A stretch of DNA of 64,000 nucleotides from NCBI RefSeq assembly GCF_013373865.1, contig NC_050476.1, positions 18,179,686-18,243,685 on the forward strand, given 5' to 3'. Under the pieces are notes generated by a model. That model was not told the DNA's origin, did not search any database, and worked only from the letters and a program-made list of their open reading frames with translations. Source of the stretch: Monomorium pharaonis (lineage: Eukaryota > Arthropoda > Insecta > Hymenoptera > Formicidae). Within the stretch, counting starts at the first letter, position 1. Every line of letters begins with the position of its first letter. Of the stretch, positions 12,523-23,388 are shown piece by piece. The translations under genes were made by a program, and so were the position numbers.

Positions 12523-13640
12523 TATGGGCGAGATTGGACCCTCGCAAACTAATGAAGCAAATCTTTGCTTCATTTGCAGTAAACATAATCTTGCGAAGTG
12601 ACGTGCAAAGTGACAAAGGGATTACCAACATTAAAGCGTCGGTTGAAAGAAATGACGGTTTTTCGACTTTAAAACAAGCTGAGTTTGTTTATGTGCACAA
12701 ATCTTATCGTCAAAAGTACATTCACAAACAATATATTAAAGCTGCGCAAAAAGATCAAGATACCAAACTGCAGTACAGTCCACAAAAGAAGAAATTGAGA
12801 ACTTTAATCAATAATTTCAATTGGATAGACAATTGTTTTATTTGTACTAATATTGCAGTTGACAAAAAAATGAAAAAATCAAAACGCCCAACAGTTAATA
12901 ACGTTACATCTAATAATTTTAAAATTAGTATTGTCAATTTAATAAAAGACCGCAGAGATGATCATAGCAAATTTTAAAAGACTCACAGGTGTTTCGGATT
13001 TAATATCTAGACATGCTGTGTATCATAAAAATTGCTTTCAGCTATTGCTTTCAGCATAATTATATGCCTGAAGATAAGGAACGCAAAACACATAAGCAAA
13101 TCTTAGTTGATGCGGCACTGATCATATTCTACACAAAATAATTGTACACGATCAAAATATTCTACACAAATATATTGTACACAAAAAAATTGTACATGGA
13201 AAAACTGTGCACAAGAATCAGCCTTGAATTAAAAATTGCACACGAATATATTGTATATAGAACAACTGTCCACTACAGTTTTTCTATGCACAATATATTT
13301 GTGTACAATTTTTAATTCAAGAATAATTCTTGTGCATAGTTTTTCCACGTACAATTTTTTGTGTACAATATATTTGTACAAAATATTCTGATCGTGTCCA
13401 CGTACAATTATTTTGTGTAGAATATTATCAGTGCTGTTGATGCTGCTATGAACACTATTTTCGACTTTATAAAGCAAAATGAAGACTGTCATTTTACATT
13501 GGAAGAACTGAAAAATAAAGTTAGTGGTTCGAATAATACAACCATCCTTTCAAGATTACGAAACAACTACGGATGTAATATAGTAAGTTCTTATCAATTT
13601 GCGCGCTTATCATTTTTGAAAATGAGATGGAAGATGTAGA
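12523..13640 (+). pseudogene. Broken coding relic of a Cys/His-containing transposon protein
   Basis: Fragments in several frames fit one protein order: MGEIGPSQTNEANLCFICSK at 12523, then FVYVHKSYRQKYI, then FNWIDNCFICTN, then VSDLISRHAVYHKNCFQ near 12990-13050, then a stretch from VDAAMNTIFDF through LEELKNKV to LRNNYGC at 13436-13580. The paired C..C motifs, V-H-K..R..Y and A-V-Y-H-x-N-C patterns resemble an unnamed protein family repeated in arthropod and cnidarian genomes, judged from memory only. Several frameshifts and an inserted hairpin element between 13115 and 13434 break it. Confidence 0.45.
13115..13434. mobile_element. Hairpin MITE, about 320 bp, inside the 2.2 kb element
   Basis: The halves are near-perfect reverse complements (GCACTGAT at the left, ATCAGTGC at the right, with TTCTACACAAA and AATTGTACA words inverted between the arms). 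The 8-mer GTTGATGC lies on both sides (13106-13113 and 13436-13443) as a probable target duplication. The interrupted coding relic reads VDAA on each side, as expected if it was duplicated by insertion. Confidence 0.75.
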
Positions 13641-13947
13641 AGATGTTTGAAAATCTTTGTATATTATGAATAAAAATATATTTTATTACCGCTAAACTTC
13701 TGGTAAATAATTATTTACAGTTTACAAACAATAGAATACAAGGAAGCACATTCAAAAAATCATTTATCGTTCAATTTCAATTTTTTTGCATTTTTTTATA
13801 TTCCTGTAAAAAGCGGCAATTTTTAACTTATAAAGGTTTTAGTATATTTAATTTGTGAAATTTTAAGCCATAAATCCGATTAAGATCCGAGTTGGTTGAA
13901 CCGGTTGCGAGGTAACGCTCGTTTTTCGTCCAATTTGACTCCACTAA

Positions 13948-14700
13948 CTTGATATGTCTTTTCTAAGCAGATTTCGTTTCATTTTTTAATTCTTCTGTTA
14001 AAAAATGTTATAATACTAATTAATAATATTATATAGTATTGTTATAGATAATTATTGTAGATAATATTAATATAGTATATAGTAATATTATTTATAGAAA
14101 GGAACAGAGTATTAATTATTTATTTCCAGTTGTATTATATTTCATTTTTAGTTGATATTATTTAGTTAATATTATATTTTATATAAATTATTCAAATTAT
14201 TAAAAAAAAATTATTCAATAATAATTACAAGAAAATATATTTATCTCACGAGTACAATTTTTTATATTATAATAAAAATGATTTAAATATTTAAAAAAAT
14301 CTATTTCTTACTATTTTCAGATAATCATATCACTTAAAAAGTAAAAATTAATAAAATTTTAATTATTTCTTTTCAGTTTATCATTAAAAACTTAGTGTAA
14401 TAATTTCACATTTTTTGTAGTTAAAACTGCAATAACAGGTAAAGTTCTATTGAAAAAAAAATAAAAATATTGTGCCAATTAAGGTCCGAATTCTCCCTTA
14501 GATAAAAAGGAGTTTTAATGTAAATATCAAATATATAATCATGCCCAGTAAGCAAAAAACATTGATCAACGTTTTTAAAATATTAATTTTAAAGAAATTT
14601 CCGTAACATTATGTTTATATTTTCCTTAACTTAATGTTTCATAAATATTTAAAAAATGTTACTTAATAATATTGTTGTCTTAATACTATTAAAGTATCCC
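13948..14700. other. AT-rich stretch with a CCCAGTAAGC end at 14544
   Basis: No gene. A CCCAGTAAGCAAAAAACATT start lies at 14544 and is followed by AT-rich sequence of the same style as the interior of the element at 15494-18592. It may be a truncated relative of that element. Confidence 0.35.
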
Positions 14701-14911
14701 CGCGAATATCGTTCGCGAGTGTCGCGTCGCGCGAGTAATTTTATGCATCGAAATCGGTTTCGAAAAAGACGAGCGTTGCAGGGCGAGTATCGCGTTTGCG
14801 GTCTATGGCTTCCGGGATTGTCGCACTCGCACATCTCACTCGCACGAAGCAGTATCCCAGTGAGAAATGAGTCATCGCGCGACACGACACTCGCAAACGA
14901 TATTCGCGAAG
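14701..14911. repeat. GC-rich inverted repeat with stems of about 35 bp
   Basis: CGCGAATATCGTTCGCGAGT at 14701 recurs inverted near 14911 with few mismatches, separated by about 140 bp. This is a hairpin or MITE signature. It sits at the start of a CpG-rich block. Confidence 0.6.
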
Positions 14912-15493
14912 ACGATCTTTTTCACGCGGCGCTACGCAGCTCGCTACTTCCCGGGGAAACCGTGGACGGAATCCGCTCTCCTCCTCGGCCACGATACTCG
15001 GCGCGACGCTGTCCCTCTCGCGCGCTTGAGTCCGACAATGTATTCCAAAATCGCGAGGCCGCCCCATGACTGACGCAACTTATGTCAGACGCAGAACGAG
15101 AACGGGGTGGCTCGCTGGCCAGTGGCTTTACAAGGCGCGATCGAGACGAAATAACTGGGCCATCTCACCGATAATAGTTCCCGGTACTCGTCACCAACTG
15201 CGCCGTCCTCAGGGCACTTGATCCGCTCGCTTTCCGGCACCAATATTCGCCCTTTTGTCCTAGAATAAAACACATTTACCTTTGCAAATACGCACAAAAG
15301 TACAGGCGATTGCGATCGATATGCGATCGACACACTGCCCCCCCCCCCCCTCTATAAGGACTGCGCGTTCATCCTCGCGCATCACGCGATCCCCGTGCCC
15401 CAATCATAGCAAGGCGAACAGTCCTGCGCTGTGGGCATTCCGGCAAAAAAATGAGCCTTTTTTCCCCACTGTGCGACGAGTCCGAGACACGAT
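14912..15493. other. CpG-rich block without a recognised gene
   Basis: The sequence is rich in CpG on both strands and open frames occur in several frames at once, which is a composition effect. A run of 12 C residues lies at about 15338-15349. It could be a host promoter or exon region, or part of a GC-rich transposon. No domain is recognisable. Confidence 0.35.
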
Positions 15494-15897
15494 CCCAATC
15501 AGCAAAACAATATTAAAAAAATGTTTTTTATAATATTTAAAAAACATTTTAAAAGACATTTCTAAAAACGTTAAAAATAATGAGATAAGTTCCTTTTTTT
15601 AAATTAGAAAAACGTTTTTTTAAATGTTTGGACAAATATTTTTTTACATTTAGTAAATATTTGTTTTAAAATTTAAGAAAATGTTTTTTTGACATTTAGT
15701 AAATGATTTTTAAATATTTACTAAACATATTTACAACAAAAGCAAAAAATTGATTGCATTATTTAATAATTTTGATAAATTCAACGTAACCTTACCAATC
15801 TAATAAATTTCTACGATAATTTTGTAAAGGAAAGAAGACTATACATGTTTCACCCAAGCCACGGTACCTGTTAGAACATGTTTAATTTCTGCGCCTG

Positions 15898-15975
15898 AAA
15901 AAACGGTCACCCATCCAAGTCAACCATGCCCGACGTTGCTTCGAAGATCGTACGCATCCTAATGCTTCGTGATGA
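15898..15975 (-). ncRNA. 5S rRNA-like fragment, probably a SINE or pseudogene
   Basis: On the minus strand the sequence reads GAAGCAACGTCGGGCATGGTT and then TTGGATGGGTGACCG. This matches the box A to box C internal control region of eukaryotic 5S rRNA closely, but the normal 5' third and the 3' end are replaced by other sequence, so it is not a complete 5S gene. A 14 bp inverted repeat (CTATACATGTTTCA at 15839, TGAAACATGTATAG at 16046) encloses it. The sequence on its 5' side is shared with the LINE-like region starting at 20008. Confidence 0.6.
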
Positions 15976-16155
15976 TCCATGAATACTTTATGTTAATGCA
16001 TACATATTTGTTATAGATTATTTCAACATAGATGTTGTCAGAAAGATGAAACATGTATAGTTAATTATATTTATATAAATTATATTTTTATAAATATATA
16101 TAAAGAATTACAATTTTTTACTGATTTTTACATATGCGAAATAGTGAAATATGAA

Positions 16156-17103
16156 CCCAGACAGCACCAGATATCGTACGAATATTATACTCTCATACGT
16201 AATGTACTGTGATCATACCGAATATACGTAAAACATTCATATAACGTCTCAGTAGAATGTCATTTTGATATATCCTCAAGATAAACTTAGAATATAGCGA
16301 CTGAACTTCGCAACTCCTACTGAATATACTGAGATTATATCTAATATACTCAAAACATCCGTAAAATATCCTATGATATATCTCATGTATATCTATCACA
16401 TATTTCCAAAATATCCGCGTAATATCGAAAGTGAATCATGTCAACGCTATCTATGATCTGTAACGTTACGCATTTTCGTCTGCCGTGTGATGCAGACACG
16501 TGGTGAAGTGTAGGGTGTGAACGTGCGAACACGAACTCACGGACAACGTGGTTTTCTCAGGAATTATGCCCAGATAACTCTGGTATGTACATAAGATATA
16601 ATATAGTAACGTAAACTATAATAATATATATATATTGTATATATACATATATTATTTAGGTTATAACCTACAATTATCTGAGCATAATTTCCCAAAGCAC
16701 CCTAGCGTATTCAACAGATATTACGCTTCATTTTTTGCGATAGCTTCCTGATGTGCGAAATGATTAACTCCTCTTCTTATTTCTTCTTGCTAATTCTGTA
16801 TGTTTAATTCCTTGTTCCTTATTCCTCTCATTATGCATGAGCCCATATAATGTGAACATACTGTAGACATATTGTGAATATACTAAAGATATACTTTAGA
16901 CATACGTATAACATTCTTAAGATATATTCGGTATATTCTCATAAACTGCCAGCGAAATTCTATGGGATAAGGCAACGCGGACATAGTACGTTATAAGTAT
17001 ATACTCGCCATATTACAGACGTATCTCTAATATTATACGAATATTGCAATATACTTTCGCAATATCCTATTATCGTTCTCATAATCTACATGTGCTGTCT
17101 GGG
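16156..17103. mobile_element. CCCAGACAGC-ended element, 948 bp
   Basis: The left end CCCAGACAGCAC is repeated inverted at 17092-17103 (GTGCTGTCTGGG). The interior is made of degenerate words such as ATATACTGAGATATA and ACATATTGTGAATAT on both strands, with a smaller palindrome at about 16558-16694. No protein is encoded. The element lies inside the larger CCCAATCAGC-ended one. Confidence 0.6.
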
Positions 17104-17546
17104 AAAAGATCTATTTTTGCGCTGTTCTTAAAAAAATAAAATATAGATGTCATTTCTTATAATTTTTTAGTATTGTTAATATGCCATATTGTTTCAATAA
17201 GTGCAATGTTGTCTTAATCTCCACTTTCTTTATGTTCCGATGTTTTAATCTACGCTTCAGAGGTTTTATTTGTACGCTTTTGTGATTCTTTCATTACATA
17301 GATTCACTTCCTCTTTACACTTGATTTACGCTACATATAATTAGTGAAGCTTTCTAACCATAATTTAAATATTTTTTAAAATATTATTTTAAACAACTTT
17401 TTAAATGTAAAATAATTATTACAGAAACATAAAATAAGTGTTACGTAAATATTATTTTAAACAATTTATTAAAATCTTAAATTAATATTAAAAAATATTA
17501 ATTAAATATTATATAAATATATGTCCTAGATTATTATTTCAAATAA

Positions 17547-17930
17547 CACAGGCACAAAAAAAAAAAGTGGTTGGTCCGGCGGACTAGACTAGTCAATCCT
17601 TATGTATTTCGATCCGCTGAATCCGAATCTAAGATCAGAATTGCAAAGTTAGCTCGCATTTTCTAACCTCAAAAAAAAATTTTTTTTAAATATTGGTCCA
17701 GTGGACCAGACTAGTCAATCCTTATGTATTTTGACCTGCTGAATCCGAATCCAAGGTCAGAATTGCAAAGTTAGCTCGCATTTCCTAACCTAAAAAAAAT
17801 TTTTTTGAGTTTAAGAAAAAATGAGCTAATTCAGCAATTCTGACCTTGGATTTGGATTCAGCGGGTCAAAATACATAAAGATAGACTAGTCTAGTCCGCC
17901 GGACCAACCACTTTTTTTTGTGTGCCTGTG
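17547..17930. mobile_element. MITE, 384 bp, with TAA target duplication
   Basis: The ends are CACAGGCAC and GTGCCTGTG, with about 120 bp of inverted similarity (GTGGTTGGTCCGGCGGACTA on each arm). The left arm is tandemly duplicated inside. TAA lies on both sides (17544-17546 and 17931-17933), and removing the element restores a continuous copy of the host AT-rich repeat unit seen at about 18000 and 18230. The CAC ends and 3 bp duplication are compatible with a CACTA-type parent. Confidence 0.75.
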
Positions 17931-18592
17931 TAATTATTGTAATATAAATATTACAATATTAAATTAATTAAATATTATATAAATATTTGCTCCAAATCAT
18001 TATTTCAAATAATTAATTATTGTAACATAAATATTAAATTAATATTAAATAAACATTTTTTAAATGTTTTTTAAAATATTTTTTTTAAGGTTTAAATAAA
18101 TATTACATAAATATTAAATAAATGTTATGTAAATATTATTTTAAACGTTGCATTAAAATGTTAAATTAATATTAGATAAATATTAATTAAATATTATATA
18201 AATATTTGCTCTAAATCATTATTTTAAATAATTAATTATTAAAATATAAATTCTAAATTAATATTAAATTAATATTTTTTAAATATTATTTTAAATATTA
18301 TTTAAAATTTTTTTTTTATTTAAAATAAATTTTAAATAAACATTAAATAAATGTTACATAAATAATTTTCTTAAACTAGTACTTTTAATAAAAAATTAAT
18401 AATTTTTAAATATTAAATAAACGTTTTATAAATATTTTTTTTAATCATTATTTTAAAATAAATAATTAATATAAAATAAATGTTTAATAAATATTAAATA
18501 AATATTATTTGTACAATGAACGCTAATAATGTAAAAATAATCAAAAAATAAATATTTGAAAAACATTTATAAAATATTGCTTGCTGATTGGG

Positions 18593-20007
18593 ATTAAGGC
18601 TCGACATATCGCCAGCGAGCGTACTTGAATTAGAAGTACAATTATTAATTACTCTACACGATAATACAATCACGGTCATAAGAATAGCTCGGTATTACGC
18701 GACCAACCAACGCGATTCTCACCGACGCTTGTAACACACGCATTCTACTCGCAACTCTACACACGATTCCGTATATTACGCAGAAAGTTCAAACATATAC
18801 GCCGAGATATAGTCTCGTCGCGGGCCTTACACAAATCCTCGCGAGGTGGTTGCGGCGTCTCGGTATAACGCAATCCCCAGGTGCTCGATATCCTCGTCCG
18901 GGAGGTGGCTAAAAATTCCTCGAAATTTCGTCTTGGCACAATGCTCGCCACTCGGAGCCCTCAGTATTCTTAATCCCGAAAGTCTCACTCTCTCGCATCG
19001 TCCCGATGTCTCCCGCAAATCGCAATTTATGATTATAACGCGACTGTCGGCTCGGCGGCTCTCGAGAAGAAGAATTACAAAAAAAGGGCACTTAACTCAC
19101 AAGACGGAGTTCGATACGTGCCCCGGGTATGCTCGGTAACACTAAATCTACTCGCAGCAGTATTTTCTTAGGAAGCTTACCAATTCTTTTATTATCTTGC
19201 GAAATCGAAGTGGTGACGTTGACTTGCACCCTTGATCACTTCATCGAATAATGACAAATACTATAGAATAAACGGTCGGGGGCGCGATCAATGCGCCACG
19301 TTGATAGTGGCGCATCGATCGCGCTTCGATTGGAGCACACGAATCGATAGGGGCATCTACTCGTCCTGTAGGATCTTAACGTTCGAGGGCGCCTCTGGTC
19401 GTGACGCCGCGCGATTTAAAGGCTGCGGTTTGCATGCCTCGATGGCTTTCCTCGCGGTTCTGGCTCCTGCTGGATAGGCTCGGGGATGATCAGGCCCCGT
19501 CTGGCTTATTCCTCGAGGCCGTGACGATCGCTCCTGCTGGGGTTTCCTCCACCGACGGGCGTAAGGGCGCACGCTATTTCCCCGGCGTCGTCTTTGGTGG
19601 CACGCGGTTGCTTTGTTTACTTCTTTCCTTTCCTAAAACAGGACATAACGGCAGTGACTGCTCCACAGTGACTCTCCTGATGTATCTCGGTATGAATACC
19701 CTGGATATTTGATCTGATTTGCAGTCCCTCGGTTGTCTAGGCTCCTCATTAATAATCCTTCGACGGCTGCTCCGTAATTTACAATCGGTCATCTTGGCAC
19801 ACCACTCTACCCGCTTGCTAGTAATTTCTAAATCAAATTAGCCAGAAAAAAGGAAGAGGCATCCACCCTTCTCGAGATAAGGCGCGGCCCTAAATGACTC
19901 TTCCCGGCCGAGCCTTAGTGACGGACGAAAAACGTCACGTCACAAAGTAAAAGGATATATTAGCGATTAAGAAGTAGCCCATTTGAAAAAAAAATTTAAC
20001 TACAAGT
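18593..20007. other. CpG-rich region, no recognised gene
   Basis: Two GC-rich blocks (18700-19140 and 19260-19900) have open frames on both strands but no domain or motif that I recognise. On the minus strand 19140-18730 starts TGTTACCGAGC and ends with a TGTTACA-like phrase, weakly reminiscent of an LTR. The minus-strand frames at 19357-19792 are basic and Pro/Arg-rich and could be relics of a retroelement. None of this is secure enough for a gene call. Confidence 0.3.
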
Positions 20008-21056
20008 TTATCTTTCTGACATCTATTAAACTGATCTATAACAAATATGTATTTATGAGCATCAAGTGTTCATGGATCATTACGAAGTGCTAGATTGCGT
20101 ACGATCTTCGAGTTCTCGTCCAGCCTCCGTGGTGTACGGAGCAGTTTTCTTCTTCCCATCCCTGAGTCAAAGTAAAAATTGACTGGTGTATGCAGATAGC
20201 CAAATAAGAAAAACAAACAGATATCTGATAATAGGAAGAAGAGATTGAGATTGCACAAGGTCAACCTATATATAGTTGACCCACCAACGATCAAAATCTG
20301 GATCAAACATCCCATACAGAGACAATATCAACACCCCGAGGAATTGATATAGATGAGGTGATAAGAAAATTTCCGAGACTCAGCCCAAACGCGACACTGA
20401 AGAAGATAATTCGCAATAACTCGTTTAATCACGAAAAACAAGGGCACTACGAAGAAAACAATTTCAGCAACATGATTCTTATACATGCAATCAGTTAAGG
20501 TCATTTAAAAAAGGAAACGGTCAGCAATAATGATACATTATATTGTTTGCGATATAACAGCAACATGGCAATAACAAATGATTGATAACAAATTAATGCT
20601 GACATGTTGTTATCAATTTGCCATTGTTAAAAATAGAATTCATATGAGTTCAACCTAATAGACATAATGCTGTCTCATCTTGTTCTGAGTTTGTTTAAAT
20701 TAGTTACTGCACAATTGTTGGCAACATAACTGCAACATCAAGACATTTGGCTATCTGAGTAATAAATAACTTACTACCGCAAGATGATTAGATCCCAAAA
20801 TCAGAACAAAACCATAGATAAGCTGAAAATCATATCAGTAAACATAAATTCAATAGTTTCAAACCAAAAAAGACTGTCACTATTTAAGTTGATGGAAAAA
20901 TATAAACCAGACATCTTATGCATTTCGGAGACAAAATTAAAAAAAGAACACGTAATAAGATTCGTAGTTTATAATGTCATCAGAGACGATAGGACAACGA
21001 GACAAGGAGGAACGACAATACTAATAAAAAAAATCATATACCGTATCAGAGAGTAA
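20008..21056 (+). mobile_element. Non-LTR retrotransposon relic with truncated AP endonuclease domain
   Basis: Codons from 20784 give a peptide with IISVNINSI, then PDILCISETKL and later YNVIRDDRTTRQGG. These are the first motifs of the apurinic-like endonuclease of Jockey/I-type LINE ORF2 proteins (the N-N/S-I-x metal-binding start and the E-T-K-L motif). The frame stops at about 21056, so the reverse transcriptase is missing. Upstream sequence from 20008 is shared with the 5S-like segment at 15898-16030 (inverted there). A peptide fragment with IDIDEVIRKFPRLSPNATL near 20340-20400 may be ORF1. Between about 20470 and 20758 lies an inserted repeat ending GGCTATCTGAG. Confidence 0.65.
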
Positions 21057-21189
21057 ACATAAATAACATAAATAAAAATCCATTACTAGAACAATAATAA
21101 AACAATAATAAAAATAAAAATAAGAAACAATAACTAAACGGCATATGCAACGAGCGAAGCGCAAAAAGAATTTATTCTTTCAAACAATT

Positions 21190-21512
21190 AAAACTAAACC
21201 AGAGAAAAAAATTTTATATTTTTGCGTCGCAGCACACGCACACGTACACTCGCGGGAAATAAACGAGACGGCTTTTACCAACTTTTACGGCTTAACACCA
21301 ACTTTATTGAATTCCAAGGAAAACAGAAAAACAATGAGGCGTTCTCCTCGGCAGGAGGCCGGCACAAAACTGACTAAGAAAATGTTTATAAACATTTCCC
21401 CGGCAACCGGCCGATCGATAATTTTGATCGGTTTCTCAGCTAACTGGCGACGCGGAGTATATCGGGCGACGCGCGGCGCGTATATAGCAGAGGATCTAAA
21501 TGCGAAACACAT
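21190..21512 (-). repeat. Possible LTR-like GC-rich repeat
   Basis: Read on the minus strand the block begins TGTTTCGCATTTAG, has a TATATA motif after about 25 bases and an AATAAA followed by GTTGG words. These are LTR-like, but no partner LTR or duplication was found. The plus-strand open frame of 124 codons over the same bases shows no recognisable domain. Confidence 0.3.
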
Positions 21513-21539
21513 AAAATAGCAGAACTTAAATAACAACCC

Positions 21540-22485
21540 TGATTTATAAAATTGTATGACAAAAGAATTGTAAAAGATTTATAATCCGTCATTATAAGGG
21601 CATAATTGAGAAAATAGATGTAGAAACATTAACCTTTTATAAAACATTAATGTTTGCGCAATTAAATTTTGAAATATGTTGGCATAACAATAGCGATATC
21701 ATCTTAACAACACATTGGCAAAATTAAATTTAGAAATAGATTGTGCAATAATTGAGAAAAATATTTCAGTCGTAACATATGTTTAAAACATTTAGAAATA
21801 TAATTGTGCACAAAAGACTCAAATTATTCCCTAATTATTCCTAAATTTTATGATACATAAATATTGAAACATATGGAATGTGTAATATTGTATATTTCAA
21901 TATTTGTGCATTATAATGTAGGAATGATTTAAGAGTTTCTAACCACTATTACTATCAATAAAATACTTAACTCTCCAACGGACGCAACTAATCTGTCAGA
22001 CAAAGTGTCTCTTTTTTAATCTTTATTAAATGTTTAGTGAATAAGCGATATTTGTTAAATTCATTGTAATACCTTTTGAAATTAATTTTGAATTAAATAT
22101 TGAAGATTAAATGCTGTAAATGTTGCACACTAATATTATTGTTGCATTATTGCTGCATTGTAATATAAAAATATTAAAGATTATAATGTAATAATTTTAA
22201 ATGCTGAAATAATTGCAAATGTTTCAATATTTGTCTAATCTTTATTAAATATTATTCAAGAATTATTTTTTGACAAAATTTAACTGTTGCGTTATGGCGA
22301 ATTATCTTAGCACAATCTATAATGCCATTATTGTGCAATGTTTGCAAAATCTTCCTATCGGGGAATATCATTTGACAGGTGGCTAACAGAAAAAGAATTG
22401 TACAGAGCAAAACTATACTGCATACAACACCGCATCTTTCCCACAAGGACACTCAAGCAGGTCTACAATAGCTTAAGTAAGCATG
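21540..22485. other. AT-rich sequence with dispersed inverted words
   Basis: No gene. Words such as ATATTGAAACAT and ATGTTTCAATATT, or TTGTGCAATGTTTGC and GTTTGCGCAATT, occur in both orientations across 21600-22350, so this is likely another degenerate palindromic element. Confidence 0.35.
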
Positions 22486-22487
22486 AA

Positions 22488-22880
22488 CCCAGATAGCCAA
22501 ATAAAGACAACATGTTGTCATTTTGCTATCACTTATTCTGTATTTAATTTCATCAAACTAAAACCAAGGTGTTTCCACAAACTGACTGTTGTTCTGACAT
22601 CATGTGAAGTCTTCATTAGAATTCAACAAACTGACGGCATGTTGTCTACATGCATGCACTACGTTCAACGAGCGGTGTTTGATATCATAATGACAGCAAA
22701 TTGTCGTGAGGTTATGTTGTCGGCAACTTGTCTACTTCGCAATTAGCATTTTATCGTCATCCATATGTCATCTATGGTAACATATTGTTACAGCATATTA
22801 ACAGCAGGACGACGGCATGCATGATTAATCGTGAATGCTACAAATATGCCGACATTATGTGAAGTACGTGTATGCTTGAA
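22488..22880 (+). mobile_element. Left end and body of a CCCAGATAGCC element
   Basis: It starts CCCAGATAGCCAAATAAAG and continues with words such as GACAACATGTTGTC, GACGGCATG and GTCGGCAACTTG on both strands. The matching right end was not found before the MITE at 22883. The same interior style recurs at about 32690-33077, which has the opposite end, GGCTATCTGGG. Confidence 0.4.
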
Positions 22881-22882
22881 TG

Positions 22883-23103
22883 TGAAGTACGCATATAACT
22901 TGAATTTTAATACATTCTCAGCTAACACAAGACCGAAAAGTTAACCCAATAGTAATATTCAATTTTTGAATAGTTAACGTCTCACTTTTTTCACAACTTA
23001 GTGATGATTTACGTCTATAAGTTGACTATATATTATTGAGTTAACTTTTTAGTCTTATGTTAGCTGGGAAAGTGTATTAAAATTCAAGTTATATGCGTAC
23101 TTT
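22883..23103. mobile_element. MITE of about 220 bp with 60-70 bp inverted repeats
   Basis: The arms share GAAGTACGCATATAACTTGA and AATTTTAATACA, followed inward by CTCAGCTAACA/TGTTAGCTGGG and AAAAGTTAAC. The inner 22917-23068 segment looks like a CCCAG..AGC-type element, with the outer 30 bp inverted repeat around it. Confidence 0.65.
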
Positions 23104-23224
23104 AAACATTTTATACAGCATTGTTAGAAATTATCAAAAAAATTATACGTACTTTTTTGTAAGGGTGGGTTCCGATCACACTTAAACGAAATGCTATATT
23201 AAATCACTATTTATTTTATAACAT

Positions 23225-23369
23225 TATAAATTTTCAAAAAATAAAATAAGATTTTTATAATCAATGTCATTATAAACTTTTAAAAAATAAAACGATTTTT
23301 ATAATCAATCTCACTCATTATAAACTTTTAAAAAAATAAAATAAGATTTTTATAATCAGTCTCATTTAT
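23225..23369 (-). repeat. Three tandem copies of a unit of about 48 bp
   Basis: Each copy has ATTATAAA(C/T)TTT, a run of A, ATAAAA and GATTTTTATAATCA. They lie 20-165 bp past the stop codon of the DUF4806 gene and so probably in its 3' UTR. Confidence 0.75.
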
Positions 23370-23388
23370 AACAACTGACATCATCCGC

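Larger units (their letters stand above)
11768..13947. mobile_element. 2.18 kb element with about 130 bp terminal inverted repeats
   Basis: The left arm begins TTAGTGGAGTCAAATT and continues to about 11895 (GGTTCAACCAACTCGGAT and AATTTCACAAATTAAATATA are visible). The same phrases occur inverted at about 13810-13947. The interior holds a broken plus-strand coding relic and a second, hairpin element. The left end lies about 50 bp upstream of the first readable exon of the degenerate DUF4806 gene. Confidence 0.7.
15494..18592. mobile_element. AT-rich element of about 3.1 kb with CCCAATCAGC ends, containing nested insertions
   Basis: The left end is CCCAATCAGCAAAACAATATT and the right end is the inverse of CCCAATCAGCAAGCAATATT (ends trimmed here to the shared core). 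The interior is dominated by variants of AAATATTAAATAAATATT with partial tandem duplication of units containing AAATATTTGCT and AATCATTATTT. Nested inside are a 5S-like segment, a CCCAGACAGC-ended element and a MITE with TAA duplication. It has no coding capacity. Confidence 0.45.

Noticed and set aside
14656..15333. Arg-rich open frames on both strands
   Set aside because: They arise from CpG-rich sequence and an inverted repeat; no domain.
20193..20758. A complete CCCAGATAGCC-type element inside the LINE relic
   Set aside because: The left end reads TGCAGATAGCC and the sequence after it looks like LINE-derived coding sequence, so only the right part (about 20470-20758) is convincing.
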